From an uncultured Ruminococcus sp. (GTDB taxonomy: Bacteria > Bacillota > Clostridia > Oscillospirales > Acutalibacteraceae): a stretch of DNA of 64,000 nt. The notes beneath the pieces are model-generated. The model saw only the letters and a program-made list of their open reading frames with translations, did no database searches and was not told the origin of the DNA. The position numbers were made by a program, and so were the translations under genes. The stretch covers positions 1-64,000 of the forward strand of contig CACWOX010000008.1 of the NCBI GenBank assembly GCA_902762615.1, read 5' to 3'. Shown piece by piece: positions 32,574 through 41,593 of this stretch (position 1 is the stretch's first letter; each line of letters opens with the position of its first letter).

Positions 32574-34739
32574 TCACATTGCTTTCAGGATAGATACGGT
32601 AGAAAGCAGCAGGAACACCAGCTGCATAATCAGTATCTCCATGGAATCTATCGCGTATGGGCTTATGCAGCTCAGTCCCGCCACAAAAATGAGTCCCATT
32701 CCAAAGCATATGCCCTGTATCATCATACTCACACCCTCGGTATCCTTGAGCACAGCCGCTGCTCTTATCGCGTCGGAAAGCGCTTTAAGGGTTCCGTCGG
32801 TGGCTATCAGAGCATCCTGCGCTTTTGTCACCTTGTAGGTCACGGAATCGTAGACGCTGCTGCCCTCATTATCCAAGATGGAAATAAATCTCGGCGGTAT
32901 GTCAAATACCGATTTGATCAGCTGAATATTGATATTGGCGTCACAGGTGTAAATCATTATGCTGGTTCCGTCATCTATGAGCTGAAGCAGCGCCTTTCGC
33001 GCCGACATTGCCGCCTTGTATTCCAGCATGTACACGCCCATGAGCCTGTTGTTGACTGCCACATAGAGCATCTGGAAGCATTCGTTTTTGCGCATGGCTT
33101 CAAATTCATCCAGCCGCGCGAGACCGCCGCCCGGAATGAGTACGCGGTGCAGCTCCATCATATTCCTGTTGCCGATCAGTACTTTTTTATCCTTGACCCA
33201 TGCGGAAATGCCCAGCTCCGTCTCATATGTAATGCTGTCAACACGCTGCCTGAGCCTTGCGTCATCGCGTATCAGCTCACCGAACACCTCGGCAAGAGCG
33301 CCGCCGGAAACGACAAGAACCGAAGCCGCAACGGAAGTGATTTCCTCGATCTCCATGTCGTTTATCGCAAAGCTCCTGCGGACGCGAATGCTGCCTCTTG
33401 GGAAAAGGTCGGTGGTATTGATGGCAAAAGCGTCGGTATCTCCGAATTTATCCACCGCGTTCCAGCCGGTCAGCAGAGCGCCGCTGCGTCGGAGCCGTTT
33501 GGAAAGGCGGCTGAGCGGAGCTTCAAGACTGATCAGACCGGTTATCGGAATTCCGGTGACCAATGCCGCACAAAGCGCCGAAAAGGCTACATTCACAGGG
33601 TCGCTGTCAGTGAATGCTCCTCTGACCGCCGCAACGGCAGCCGCAATGACCGACACGATAAGAATGACCGGATAAGCACCTGACATCATGATGGAGCATT
33701 TGTCCTCACGGCAGGCATTATAAAAGTAATTGGAAAGGTGCTTGGTGCGCACCACATAAGCGATCTTTGCGCCGCGGACGCCCGAAGCATGCCTGAGATC
33801 GGCGGCTATGGGACTGTCATCGGCTAACATCACCTCGCTGTGTATGCCTCTCTTGGAGGAATAGGCAAAGCCGTGCGCTACCCGTGAGTTGTGTATTAAT
33901 CGGTTGACGGTATAAACAAGCACTGCCAGACAGACAGGCGCCGCAAATGTGCCGTATATCGGCTTGGAAAAGAAAAACGCCGCCGCAAGCATATAGATTA
34001 TATGTATCAGCTCGGCAACTATCGCCGTTGAAATGGCTGTCAGGGTGCTGAAATTTCTTTTAAAGAGGCTCCTTATTCCCTCTTTGATGTCCTTGAATAA
34101 AATCAAGGAAGTCAGTGCAAGCCCTATGAGAGAGATAAGAAGATAGATCATCGTGAAACCGTCCGGCGAGCATATGCCGGACATCGACACACCGAGATTG
34201 GGAAGCAGATCCATCGCCACCAGAAAAGCCGTGATAATCGAGATTTCAAAGAGATTGAATTTCATGCGCTTGGTCATGTGGCTGAGGTCGGTGCGGATTC
34301 TCTCCGCATCCTGCCTGCTTCGGTATTCCGCCGCGGCAAGTCTTCTGTCACTGTCGCTGGAAAACCGCCCGCTGTCGATGTATCTGTCGGATTTAATTCG
34401 CCTTTCCAGATCAAATAGATCAATGCTGCTCTCGCGGCTGCGGACGCTTCGCTTCTGATTCTTTTTGAGAAGCCTGTCGGCAGGGTCAAAGTCAACCGGC
34501 GAAAGCTCCGGCAAATACTCCGAAGGCTCGGGCAGAAGTCTGTCGGCTACGGAAATGTCCAGCTTTACAAATCGTATGACGCCTTTTGTAAGTCTGAGAT
34601 TTCCTCTGCCCTTTGCTGCCGGCTGGCTGATATTCCATGCGCTCGGAATCGGCATTGCCTCCATGACATGCGAAACGTCCTCCGGTCGCAGCCGGCGCTT
34701 TTTGCTGCCAATGTGTGCACTTTCTTCGTGATAATTCAA
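32574..34739 (-). CDS. P-type ATPase-like pseudoenzyme (large membrane protein)
   Basis: The 721-residue protein starts at TTG 34739 behind AGGAGGT. A disordered basic N-terminus (1-155) precedes about six membrane helices (160-400, plus two at 675-721). The layout from LVTGIPITGLISLEAPLSRL onwards follows P1B-type ATPases. The phosphorylation motif DKTGT is replaced by NTTDL (441-445) and the TGD motif by TCD (598-600). GDGxND and the CPC metal site are absent. The nucleotide-binding domain remnant (ELGISAWVKDKKVLIGN, 508-524) is recognisable. So it has a transporter-like fold without a phosphorylatable Asp, perhaps a scaffold or sensor. It is downstream of two disordered proteins and rlmB. 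Confidence 0.75.
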   Translation of the reverse strand: MNYHEESAHIGSKKRRLRPEDVSHVMEAMPIPSAWNISQPAAKGRGNLRLTKGVIRFVKLDISVADRLLPEPSEYLPELSPVDFDPADRLLKKNQKRSVRSRESSIDLFDLERRIKSDRYIDSGRFSSDSDRRLAAAEYRSRQDAERIRTDLSHMTKRMKFNLFEISIITAFLVAMDLLPNLGVSMSGICSPDGFTMIYLLISLIGLALTSLILFKDIKEGIRSLFKRNFSTLTAISTAIVAELIHIIYMLAAAFFFSKPIYGTFAAPVCLAVLVYTVNRLIHNSRVAHGFAYSSKRGIHSEVMLADDSPIAADLRHASGVRGAKIAYVVRTKHLSNYFYNACREDKCSIMMSGAYPVILIVSVIAAAVAAVRGAFTDSDPVNVAFSALCAALVTGIPITGLISLEAPLSRLSKRLRRSGALLTGWNAVDKFGDTDAFAINTTDLFPRGSIRVRRSFAINDMEIEEITSVAASVLVVSGGALAEVFGELIRDDARLRQRVDSITYETELGISAWVKDKKVLIGNRNMMELHRVLIPGGGLARLDEFEAMRKNECFQMLYVAVNNRLMGVYMLEYKAAMSARKALLQLIDDGTSIMIYTCDANINIQLIKSVFDIPPRFISILDNEGSSVYDSVTYKVTKAQDALIATDGTLKALSDAIRAAAVLKDTEGVSMMIQGICFGMGLIFVAGLSCISPYAIDSMEILIMQLVFLLLSTVSILKAM

Positions 34740-34838
34740 CGGAATAAACCTCCTGCTAATGCGGTATTATTTCCGGCTGCAAACATCATTGTGTTATTGT
34801 GTTATTGTGTTATTATGTTTAAAACAGCCCAAAGTGCG

Positions 34839-34871
34839 GAAAAACGACATCCTGATAAAATGCCGTTTTTC
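34839..34871 (-). terminator. hairpin after the Tyr/Asp-rich disordered protein gene
   Basis: AAAAACGGCAT pairs with ATGTCGTTTTT on the minus strand (one G-U), ending in a T run; it lies seven bases after the stop at 34878. An ATAACACA direct repeat (three to four units, about 34788-34816) follows before the next gene. Confidence 0.75.
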
Positions 34872-34877
34872 ACATGG

Positions 34878-36875
34878 TCACTTTCTCTTTTTAAATCTGC
34901 CGCCCGACGACTTGCCGCCTTCATCAGACGGAGAGGACTGACGGTCAGACGAGATTGATCTGCCGCCGAAACCGAAGCCGAATTCGTCATCATCGTCGTT
35001 TTTGGAAGCACTGTCGCCGCCAAAGGATATATCGCCAAAGTCGGCATTATCGAAAGCGCCGTCATCAAATCCGTCATTGCCAAATACATTGTCGCTGAGA
35101 TCGCTGTCAAATCCGTCATTGCCGAATGCATTGTCGCTGAGATCGCTGTCAAATCCGTCATTGCCGAATGCATCGTCATTCAGATCACTGTCAAAACCGT
35201 CCGTTCCTGAAGCATTATCGTTCAGATTACTCTCAAAACCGCTTAAAGAGGATTGGTCATTTTTCGGCTGGGTATCTTCCGGCTTTTCTTCCTTTGTGTG
35301 CTTGTGGAAATTAAAATCAAAATTCGTGAGCGGACTGGGTGTGAATTTCGGCTGCTCCGGTTCGGGAGCAGGGGGTGGAGTAAATATCGGAGCTATCGGT
35401 TCGGGTGCTGCCTGCTGCACCGGCTGAGGCTGCTGCACCGGCTGAGAAAACTCCTGCTGACTGCGATAGGGCGGCTCATAGGGAGGCTGCGGATAGGTTC
35501 TGGGAGGCTCCTCGCGGTTATCCCGATTATAGTAGTAGCCGTCTCTGCGATCATCATATCTTCTTTCCCTGCGGTCATCATACCTGTCTTCATACCGGTC
35601 ATAGTACCGGTCGTCATACCGATCATCAGCTCTATCGTCGTAATACCTGCGGTCATCATCGCGGCGGTGTTCATTGAACCGGCGCCTCCCTCGTTCCGAA
35701 TCGCGGCGACGGTCGTAAGAATCATCCCTGCGGTCATCTCTGCGTTCATCACGATACCTGCCGTAAGGCTCCTGAGGCGGATATGGCGGGTACTGCTGAT
35801 ACTGAGGGGGATATGCGGGGTACTGCCCATACATCGGCATAGGCATCGGCATGGGCATCGGATAAGGAATGGGTATGGTCTGTATCGGCATATTGCCCGA
35901 CTGATTCTGTCCCGAGTTCGGAATGACTACCGGATAGGGCATCATCTGGTTCATAGGCGCCATGGGAGCCATAGGATATGACGGGTACATTCCTCCATAA
36001 GGCATATAATCCTGATTTGGTTTATCCTGATCATGGTTCATGTAATAGTCATCCTCGTCTCGATCATCATAATTATCGTATGGATCGTCGTAATATCTGC
36101 GGTCATCGCTGCGCTTTGGGAGCGGCGGAAGCGGTGGGTCGTTCCTGTACTCAGCCGTCGGCTCGGGTTCGGGCTTGGACGGCTTGGAAAACACGGAATC
36201 GGGGCGCAGCTCAGGAAGGTAGGAATCCTCCTCGGAGGGAGCCGTCTTTTTCGGCACTACCTTTACAGGAGCCGGCTTTGGCGGCTCAGGCTCAACGGGA
36301 AGCGCTTCCGGCTCGGGCTGTCGCTCTTCCTCTTCGTCCTTCTTCTTCTTAAATGAAAATTTCGATTTCACGGGCTTAGAGTGTTCGTCAAAATATCTGT
36401 CAAAATCCTCAGAGTCGTTGCCCTTGGAGCCGTCATAGGAAAGCCCCGCAAGCAGATCCCTCGCTGCGTCGCCGTCTGAATAAATCGACTTTTCCGGATA
36501 TACGTCGTCCTCGCTTTCATTGTCGTCTACCGGATCAAAGAGATAAGAAAATTCCGATTCGGCATTTCTTAAAGGAGCGTTTTCATTCTCGCGGCTGCTG
36601 CGGTCACGCGGCGTTGAAATCATAGTGGAGCGCGTGGGGTCAAATATATGCTCATCTGTAAGCGTTTCGTCGTTGTCATCGAGCCGTTCGCGCTTGCCAA
36701 AGAGACTCTTTTTGTGCTTGGGCAGATCGGCGGTTTTTTCGGCGTTTTTCTTTTTTGCCTCGCGCAGCTCTTTGCGGCTGAGTTTTTTGGGCTGTTCGCC
36801 TCCACCCATGTTGTCCGGGTCTGCTATGTCAATTTCAAAATCGTCGTTATAGTCGAAATCGTCTTCAAATCCCAT
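34878..36875 (-). CDS. large intrinsically disordered protein with tandem repeats (665 aa)
   Basis: A cytoplasmic-looking protein with no signal peptide or membrane helix and almost no expected fold. In order it has an acidic N-terminus (FEDDFDYNDDFEIDIADPD), a Lys/Arg patch, and Pro/Glu stretches. The centre is Tyr/Asp/Arg-rich (RYYDDRADDRYDDRYYDRY and similar), beside a Met/Pro/Tyr segment (PMPMPMPMYGQYPAYPPQYQ) and a Gln/Pro block. Near the C-terminus are 14-residue repeats of the type GFDSDLSDNAFGND (about four to five units), and it ends in a basic tail. Such Tyr/Arg/Asp composition favours condensate formation. ATG 36875 follows CGGAGG. Function unknown. Confidence 0.75.
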   Translation of the reverse strand: MGFEDDFDYNDDFEIDIADPDNMGGGEQPKKLSRKELREAKKKNAEKTADLPKHKKSLFGKRERLDDNDETLTDEHIFDPTRSTMISTPRDRSSRENENAPLRNAESEFSYLFDPVDDNESEDDVYPEKSIYSDGDAARDLLAGLSYDGSKGNDSEDFDRYFDEHSKPVKSKFSFKKKKDEEEERQPEPEALPVEPEPPKPAPVKVVPKKTAPSEEDSYLPELRPDSVFSKPSKPEPEPTAEYRNDPPLPPLPKRSDDRRYYDDPYDNYDDRDEDDYYMNHDQDKPNQDYMPYGGMYPSYPMAPMAPMNQMMPYPVVIPNSGQNQSGNMPIQTIPIPYPMPMPMPMPMYGQYPAYPPQYQQYPPYPPQEPYGRYRDERRDDRRDDSYDRRRDSERGRRRFNEHRRDDDRRYYDDRADDRYDDRYYDRYEDRYDDRRERRYDDRRDGYYYNRDNREEPPRTYPQPPYEPPYRSQQEFSQPVQQPQPVQQAAPEPIAPIFTPPPAPEPEQPKFTPSPLTNFDFNFHKHTKEEKPEDTQPKNDQSSLSGFESNLNDNASGTDGFDSDLNDDAFGNDGFDSDLSDNAFGNDGFDSDLSDNVFGNDGFDDGAFDNADFGDISFGGDSASKNDDDDEFGFGFGGRSISSDRQSSPSDEGGKSSGGRFKKRK
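35067..35246. repeat. 42-bp tandem coding repeat
   Basis: Four full 42-bp units and part of a fifth begin at 35067, 35109, 35151, 35193 and 35235. Units two and three are nearly identical, the outer ones diverged. They encode the 14-residue repeats of the disordered protein and are likely to vary in copy number between strains. Confidence 0.85.
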
Positions 36876-36933
36876 ATTTATCCTCCGTTTTCGGTAATGG
36901 AAGGTAACAAAATATCACATTAATATCATAAAA

Positions 36934-38754
36934 TTATCTGCGCCGCTGCGGCTGACGGCTGCTTGCACGGTCGCTGTCAGGCTCAGCCTTGGGAGTATAA
37001 AATCCCAGAGGTCCGAACTTCGGCTTTGGCGGCACATTCTGCTGCTGTCTGTCGGGAGCACGGCGTGCGCCGTTTGGAGCCTGCTGGGGAGCATATGCGG
37101 AATTCTGGGTACTGCCCTGCATCTGCGCGTTGCGCATCATCTGCTCCTGCTGGCGGCGGTATGCCTTCATCTGACGCTCATAGGCGAGTCGCTGCTGCTC
37201 GTAGACACGGCGGCGTTCTTCCTCGCGACGGCGTGCTTTCTCCTGCTCCGCCTCACGCTTTGCCTTCTGCTGAAGGCGGACGATCTCCCTGCCGTCCGCA
37301 ATTCCCTGCTCCGTGGCACGCCTGAGCTGCTCCTGCATGTCGCGTCGCTGGCGCTGATGCTCGGTGTATTCTCCCCGGGGATATCTGCGTTCACCGCCAT
37401 ACGGCTTTTCCCGCTGGATATATGCCCCCGGACGTCCCGTGCGATGACTTCCGCGATAGCGTGACTGCTCTGCCATGTCTGCCAGACGGCTCTGCTCGTC
37501 CAGCCAGCGGGAATAATTGTTGTCCTTGGAATTGACCCGACTGTAGCCCATATTCCACTCATACATAAGCGCCGGATCTGTCAGCCCCTCCGGGTCAGCC
37601 ACATGTCCCGGTCCACGCATATCGTGATTGATAAGGTCTCTCAGGCGCTTGTTGCTGATCTGCACATAGGGGTTGTTGAATTCGCCCGACATAATGCTTT
37701 CGCTCAGCACGTTTTTATCGGCACTCAATCTTCGGCGCGATCTCTCCATCCGGCGGTATCTGTCGCGCGGGTCGAATTGAGCGTCGTCCACATAATATTC
37801 CCTGCTGCCGCTGTTGGAATGAAATCTGCCGTTCTTGCCGGCGGATTCGTCCTCATAAATGGTGTCAACGGTATGCCGGAGCATATCCGAGCGCGAAGGA
37901 TCAATCTGATCAATTTCGCTCCACCTGCGGCTGAACCGCCCGAAATAGGGCAGTTCTTTTGAATCCGGCATCAGACCGTCCTGCTCCGGAATCTCTGCGC
38001 GCCAGCTGCCCCGCTCGGTCACGCCTTCTATGTCATACTGATCCTCGGCAGTGTAAAAATCCTCCGCCGAACCGTCGACACTGCGGACGTCGTATATGCC
38101 GAGCCGTGCGTATCTCTTTTTGGCACGGCTGTCTATGCCGGATTTGGCGTCCTCAATATCCCGCCGCCTGCGAATGTCAGCCATAATGGCTTCGGGCGTC
38201 TCCTTGTTTTCGTCAGGGAGCATTTTTTCCACTTCCGCGCGGCGCTTGTCAACAGGCGTATCGAGACGGCTGTAGGAACGCAGCTTTACCTCGCGCTTTT
38301 TGAAACGCGAGCCTTCGCTGTCGCCATAGAGATAGGAAAGGTCTTCGGGAAGCTCTTCCTTGATATCGGCGAGAGCGTTGTATTTAAGCCTGTCAATGGT
38401 CAGGTTGGATAACGTGCTGCCTATGCTTCCCACCGGACGGTAATTGCCGGTGTAGGCATTTTCATCAAGACGCGACGTGAGCTGATCCGCGTTGATGATA
38501 TCCTTATGCAAATCAAAGGCAAAACGGTTTTCTTTGGGTTTATCGGTGCTTTTGCCGCTTGCGTCGGTCTTGAGTCCGCGATCATCGGCAAACATGGAGG
38601 GATCAAGCTCAAAATTCGTCTTGCTGCCATGCCACGTTCCGTTGTTCCAGCGCTCATGCGCTTCGTCCATGGTGACGAAGGTTGAAAAACGAGCCTCGTC
38701 AGATTCGTCATCCACGTAAGGATTGACAAAAGGCTCTCTGAAATTTTCTGCCAT
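36934..38754 (-). CDS. large charged, mostly disordered protein (606 aa)
   Basis: ATG 38754 (MAENFREPFVNPYVDDE) is preferred over the longer frame because AGAAGGGAG lies about ten bases ahead. The protein is rich in Arg, Asp, Glu and Tyr, with no signal peptide or membrane helix. Its C-terminal third has a single long Arg/Glu/Gln helix (about 470-560, KREAEQEKARRREEERRRVY and neighbours), a likely coiled coil. A Pro/Gln/Arg tail follows. It lies between rlmB and the Tyr/Asp-rich disordered protein, all in one direction with 45-58 base gaps, so they are probably one operon. I do not recognise a family. Confidence 0.75.
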   Translation of the reverse strand: MAENFREPFVNPYVDDESDEARFSTFVTMDEAHERWNNGTWHGSKTNFELDPSMFADDRGLKTDASGKSTDKPKENRFAFDLHKDIINADQLTSRLDENAYTGNYRPVGSIGSTLSNLTIDRLKYNALADIKEELPEDLSYLYGDSEGSRFKKREVKLRSYSRLDTPVDKRRAEVEKMLPDENKETPEAIMADIRRRRDIEDAKSGIDSRAKKRYARLGIYDVRSVDGSAEDFYTAEDQYDIEGVTERGSWRAEIPEQDGLMPDSKELPYFGRFSRRWSEIDQIDPSRSDMLRHTVDTIYEDESAGKNGRFHSNSGSREYYVDDAQFDPRDRYRRMERSRRRLSADKNVLSESIMSGEFNNPYVQISNKRLRDLINHDMRGPGHVADPEGLTDPALMYEWNMGYSRVNSKDNNYSRWLDEQSRLADMAEQSRYRGSHRTGRPGAYIQREKPYGGERRYPRGEYTEHQRQRRDMQEQLRRATEQGIADGREIVRLQQKAKREAEQEKARRREEERRRVYEQQRLAYERQMKAYRRQQEQMMRNAQMQGSTQNSAYAPQQAPNGARRAPDRQQQNVPPKPKFGPLGFYTPKAEPDSDRASSRQPQRRR

Positions 38755-38799
38755 TTTTCCTGTCTCCCTTCTGCATTTATCTGACAATCAGCTGTGTAA

Positions 38800-39717
38800 T
38801 TACTTGTTGTACGCCTTGATACCGCCCCGCTGGCGGGTTATTTCATAAATGACAATAGCGCATGCGACAGATGCGTTGAGTGAATTGATGCTGCCACGCA
38901 TGGGCAAAGACAGCACTCCGTCGCACTTTTCGCGCACCAGACGGCTCACTCCGCTGTCCTCGCCGCCGATCACCAATCCGACGGCTCCCGTGAGGTCGCC
39001 TCCGCACCATGACTGCCCGTCCATATCGGCGCAGTATATCCACAAGCCGCGCTTTTTCAGGTCATCAATGCAGGCTGAAAGGTTTGCCACCCTTGCCACC
39101 GGCATATATTCCAGCGCGCCTGCGGAGGCTTTGCCGACTGCCCATGTGAGACCCACTGCGCGGCGCTTGGGAATGATCACTCCGTGTGCTCCGGCAGCTT
39201 CGGCTGTGCGGATAATGGCTCCGAGGTTATGCGGATCCTCTATGCCGTCGCAAAGTATGACAAAGGGCGATTCTCCGCGGCTCTCAGCCAATGCGAATAT
39301 ATCGTCGATTTCGGCGTATTCGTGAACGGCAGTCAGAGCGGCTATGCCCTGATGACTTCCGCCGCACATAGCTTCCAGCTTGGCAGGAGAAACCTCCTTG
39401 ACAGTGATGTTCTTTTCTCGTGCCAAAGCAATGATCTGACCGAAGGTACGCCCGCTGCTGTCACTGGAACGTGCCACAAGCAGCGACTCGATGGGTCTGC
39501 CGCTTTTAAGCGCCTCGGTGACGGCGTTGCGTCCGGTGATCAAGTCGCTGTGTTTTTCTCTTCTTTCCTCATTTTCTGCGGTTTCTCCGAAATCTGCCCC
39601 TTCTTCCGTCGCGTCCTGTTGGCTGTCGGCATAATGCCTGCGGCGTGGCTGCTGATCGGATTTTTTGTCTCCCTGATATCGGCGGCTGTTTCCGCCGCGT
39701 CCCTTATAGTCGCTCAA
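38800..39717 (-). CDS. rlmB: 23S rRNA (guanosine-2'-O-)methyltransferase RlmB-like (SpoU/TrmH family)
   Basis: 305 residues. A disordered basic extension (1-55) leads to a substrate-binding domain (about 57-135, ITGRNAVTEALKSGRPI) and the SPOUT knot. The knot carries motif 1 DGIEDPHNLGAIIRTAEAAG, motif 2 GLVIGGEDSGVS and motif 3 LPMRGSINSLNASVACAIVIYE. It methylates the 2'-O of a ribose in 23S rRNA using S-adenosylmethionine. The start is TTG 39717, with AGGAG 11 bases upstream. It heads the operon with the two disordered proteins. The N-terminal basic tail is longer than usual. Confidence 0.92.
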   Translation of the reverse strand: MSDYKGRGGNSRRYQGDKKSDQQPRRRHYADSQQDATEEGADFGETAENEERREKHSDLITGRNAVTEALKSGRPIESLLVARSSDSSGRTFGQIIALAREKNITVKEVSPAKLEAMCGGSHQGIAALTAVHEYAEIDDIFALAESRGESPFVILCDGIEDPHNLGAIIRTAEAAGAHGVIIPKRRAVGLTWAVGKASAGALEYMPVARVANLSACIDDLKKRGLWIYCADMDGQSWCGGDLTGAVGLVIGGEDSGVSRLVREKCDGVLSLPMRGSINSLNASVACAIVIYEITRQRGGIKAYNK

Positions 39718-39750
39718 ATTATAGACACTCCTGTCATTTTACTTCTGTAA

Positions 39751-39779
39751 ATTATATAATACCACAAATCCCTCGTCAG
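39751..39779 (-). promoter_or_regulatory. promoter of the rlmB operon
   Basis: Minus strand CTGACG (39779-39774), 17 bases, TATAAT (39756-39751), 34 bases before TTG 39717. Confidence 0.7.
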
Positions 39780-39882
39780 AAAATATATTTTTTATGAATT
39801 GTGGGTTAATTCAGTGGGAAATTTTATTATTTTTAAAATAACTTACATTACTAAAGAATTTCTAAAGATTGAACCAACCGTA

Positions 39883-39911
39883 TTGACTTGAACCGGACAA
39901 GCTGCCATAAT
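39883..39911 (+). promoter_or_regulatory. promoter of the ABC-F gene
   Basis: TTGACT (39883-39888), 17 bases, CATAAT (39906-39911). The -10 element overlaps the ATG at 39910, so translation must start downstream, at 39940. Confidence 0.75.
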
Positions 39912-39939
39912 GATAGCAACGCATTCAAAAAGGGGGTTG

Positions 39940-41454
39940 ATGCCTACGCTTCAGATAAAACATCTTACTGTCGATCACCGCCGCGACCTTCGCTGCCTGA
40001 TTCAAGATCTCTCTTTTACGCTCCATGAGGGAGACAAAGCCGCCATCATCGGCGAAGAGGGCAACGGCAAGTCCACTTTGCTAAAGCTGATCTATGATCC
40101 GTCGCTGATTGAGAGCTACTGCGAACATTCCGGCGAAATCATTCGCCACGGTAGAATATTCTATCTCGAACAGGAGCTTCCGAAGGAAAAGACGGGAATG
40201 ACGGTGTACGAATTGTTTTGCTCCGTTCCCGGTTTTTTTGACAGAAGTCCGGGAGAGCTTGCACGCACGGCGCAGAGCATGGGACTTCCGGCAGATATTT
40301 ATTATGCCGATCAGAAGCTCGGCACTCTTTCCGGCGGCGAAAGCGTCAAGATCCGGCTGCTCTCGCTGATCACATCACAACCCGACATTCTGCTGCTCGA
40401 CGAGCCGTCCAACGATCTCGACATTCCGGCGCTGGAATGGCTGGAAGGTTTTATAAAGAATTCCGATGTGCCGGTACTATATATATCGCACGATGAAACG
40501 CTGCTGGAAAACACGGCAAACGTTATCATTCATCTTGAGCAGGTGCATCGCAAGACCATTCCCGTCTGCACCGTCGCCCGCTGCGGCTACCGCGAATATG
40601 CCGAGCGCCGCGAAGCTGCCCGTTCCCATCAGACACACGTTGCACGCAAGGAACAGGCGGAGTACGAAAAGCAGCAGGAGAAATTCCGTCGCATTCAGTC
40701 CCGCGTGGAGCACGAGCAGAATGTGATAAGCCGTTCTGACCCGCACGGCGGAAGACTGCTTAAAAAGAAGATGGCAGCCGTCAAGTCGATGGAGCGCCGT
40801 TTCGAGCGAGAACACAGTGAGATGACGCAGCTTCCGGAGACCGAGGACGAAATATTTGTCCGATTCTCACCCGAGATTTCGGCAAGCAGGGGCAAGACAA
40901 TTCTTGATCTGCACCTTGATGAATTGACCAATGAATGCGGTGTGCTGGCACGCGGCATTGATCTTCATATAAGCGGCGGCGAAAAGATATGCATGATCGG
41001 GCGCAACGGTGCGGGAAAAACGACGCTGCTTCGGATGATGGCAGAGCGGCTTCTCAACCGTACGGATATCAAAGTCGGCTATATGCCGCAGAATTACGCC
41101 GAGCGCATGGACATGTCGCTCACACCGGTGGAATTTCTCTCCCGCACGGGTGACAAGGATGAACTTACAGCCATTCGCACCTATCTTGGCAGTATGCGCT
41201 ACACCGCCGCAGAAACCGAACATTCCATATCGGCGCTGTCAGGCGGACAGAAGGCAAAGCTGTACTTCATCGCAATGAATCTCGACCGCTGCGATGTGCT
41301 TCTGCTCGACGAGCCGACGCGCAATTTCTCGCCGCTGTCGGGACCGGTGATCCGCCGCGCCCTGAAGGAATACGGGGGAACGATCATCAGCGTATCGCAC
41401 GACAGAAAATTCATAAGCGAGGTGTGCGACAGAGTTTATCACCTTGGAGAATAA
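39940..41454 (+). CDS. ABC-F family ATPase
   Basis: 504 residues with two nucleotide-binding domains and no membrane part. Domain one has GEEGNGKST (38-46), LSGGES and ILLLDEPSNDLD. The linker (about 225-300) is a charged helical hairpin, the P-site tRNA interaction motif region (YAERREAARSHQTHVARKEQ). Domain two has GRNGAGKTT, LSGGQK and VLLLDEPTRNFSP, where canonical TNHLD is changed. ABC-F proteins act on the ribosome, some protecting it from antibiotics; I cannot assign which. ATG 39940 follows AAAGGGGG. The leader is only about 22 bases, too short for drug-sensing attenuation. Confidence 0.85.
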   Translation: MPTLQIKHLTVDHRRDLRCLIQDLSFTLHEGDKAAIIGEEGNGKSTLLKLIYDPSLIESYCEHSGEIIRHGRIFYLEQELPKEKTGMTVYELFCSVPGFFDRSPGELARTAQSMGLPADIYYADQKLGTLSGGESVKIRLLSLITSQPDILLLDEPSNDLDIPALEWLEGFIKNSDVPVLYISHDETLLENTANVIIHLEQVHRKTIPVCTVARCGYREYAERREAARSHQTHVARKEQAEYEKQQEKFRRIQSRVEHEQNVISRSDPHGGRLLKKKMAAVKSMERRFEREHSEMTQLPETEDEIFVRFSPEISASRGKTILDLHLDELTNECGVLARGIDLHISGGEKICMIGRNGAGKTTLLRMMAERLLNRTDIKVGYMPQNYAERMDMSLTPVEFLSRTGDKDELTAIRTYLGSMRYTAAETEHSISALSGGQKAKLYFIAMNLDRCDVLLLDEPTRNFSPLSGPVIRRALKEYGGTIISVSHDRKFISEVCDRVYHLGE

Positions 41455-41457
41455 ACA

Positions 41458-41495
41458 AATACCGCAGGTTGTTTTACAATTGCCTGCGGTATTTT
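41458..41495. terminator. terminator between the ABC-F gene and the V-ATPase operon
   Basis: AATACCGCAGG pairs with CCTGCGGTATT around a 14-base loop, with T-rich ends on both strands; it probably serves both convergent units. Confidence 0.85.
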
Positions 41496-41593
41496 GCTAT
41501 GAGTTATAATCCCATTCTTTCGTCTTTTTAGCATCGAATGAAACGGTAAAGTGGGTTTTGTGTCATCATCTATTCCATTCAGAAATTTTCAAA

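Noticed and set aside
34788-34816. CRISPR-like or phase-variable repeat upstream of the pseudo-ATPase
   Set aside because: Only three to four copies of an 8-9 bp unit (TAACACAA); too short for CRISPR, and lying outside the -35/-10 region as far as can be seen.
35253-35981. 242-codon plus-strand frame, Ile/Val/Arg-rich
   Set aside because: Antisense of the Tyr/Asp/Arg-rich part of the disordered protein; the composition is the complement of those codons.
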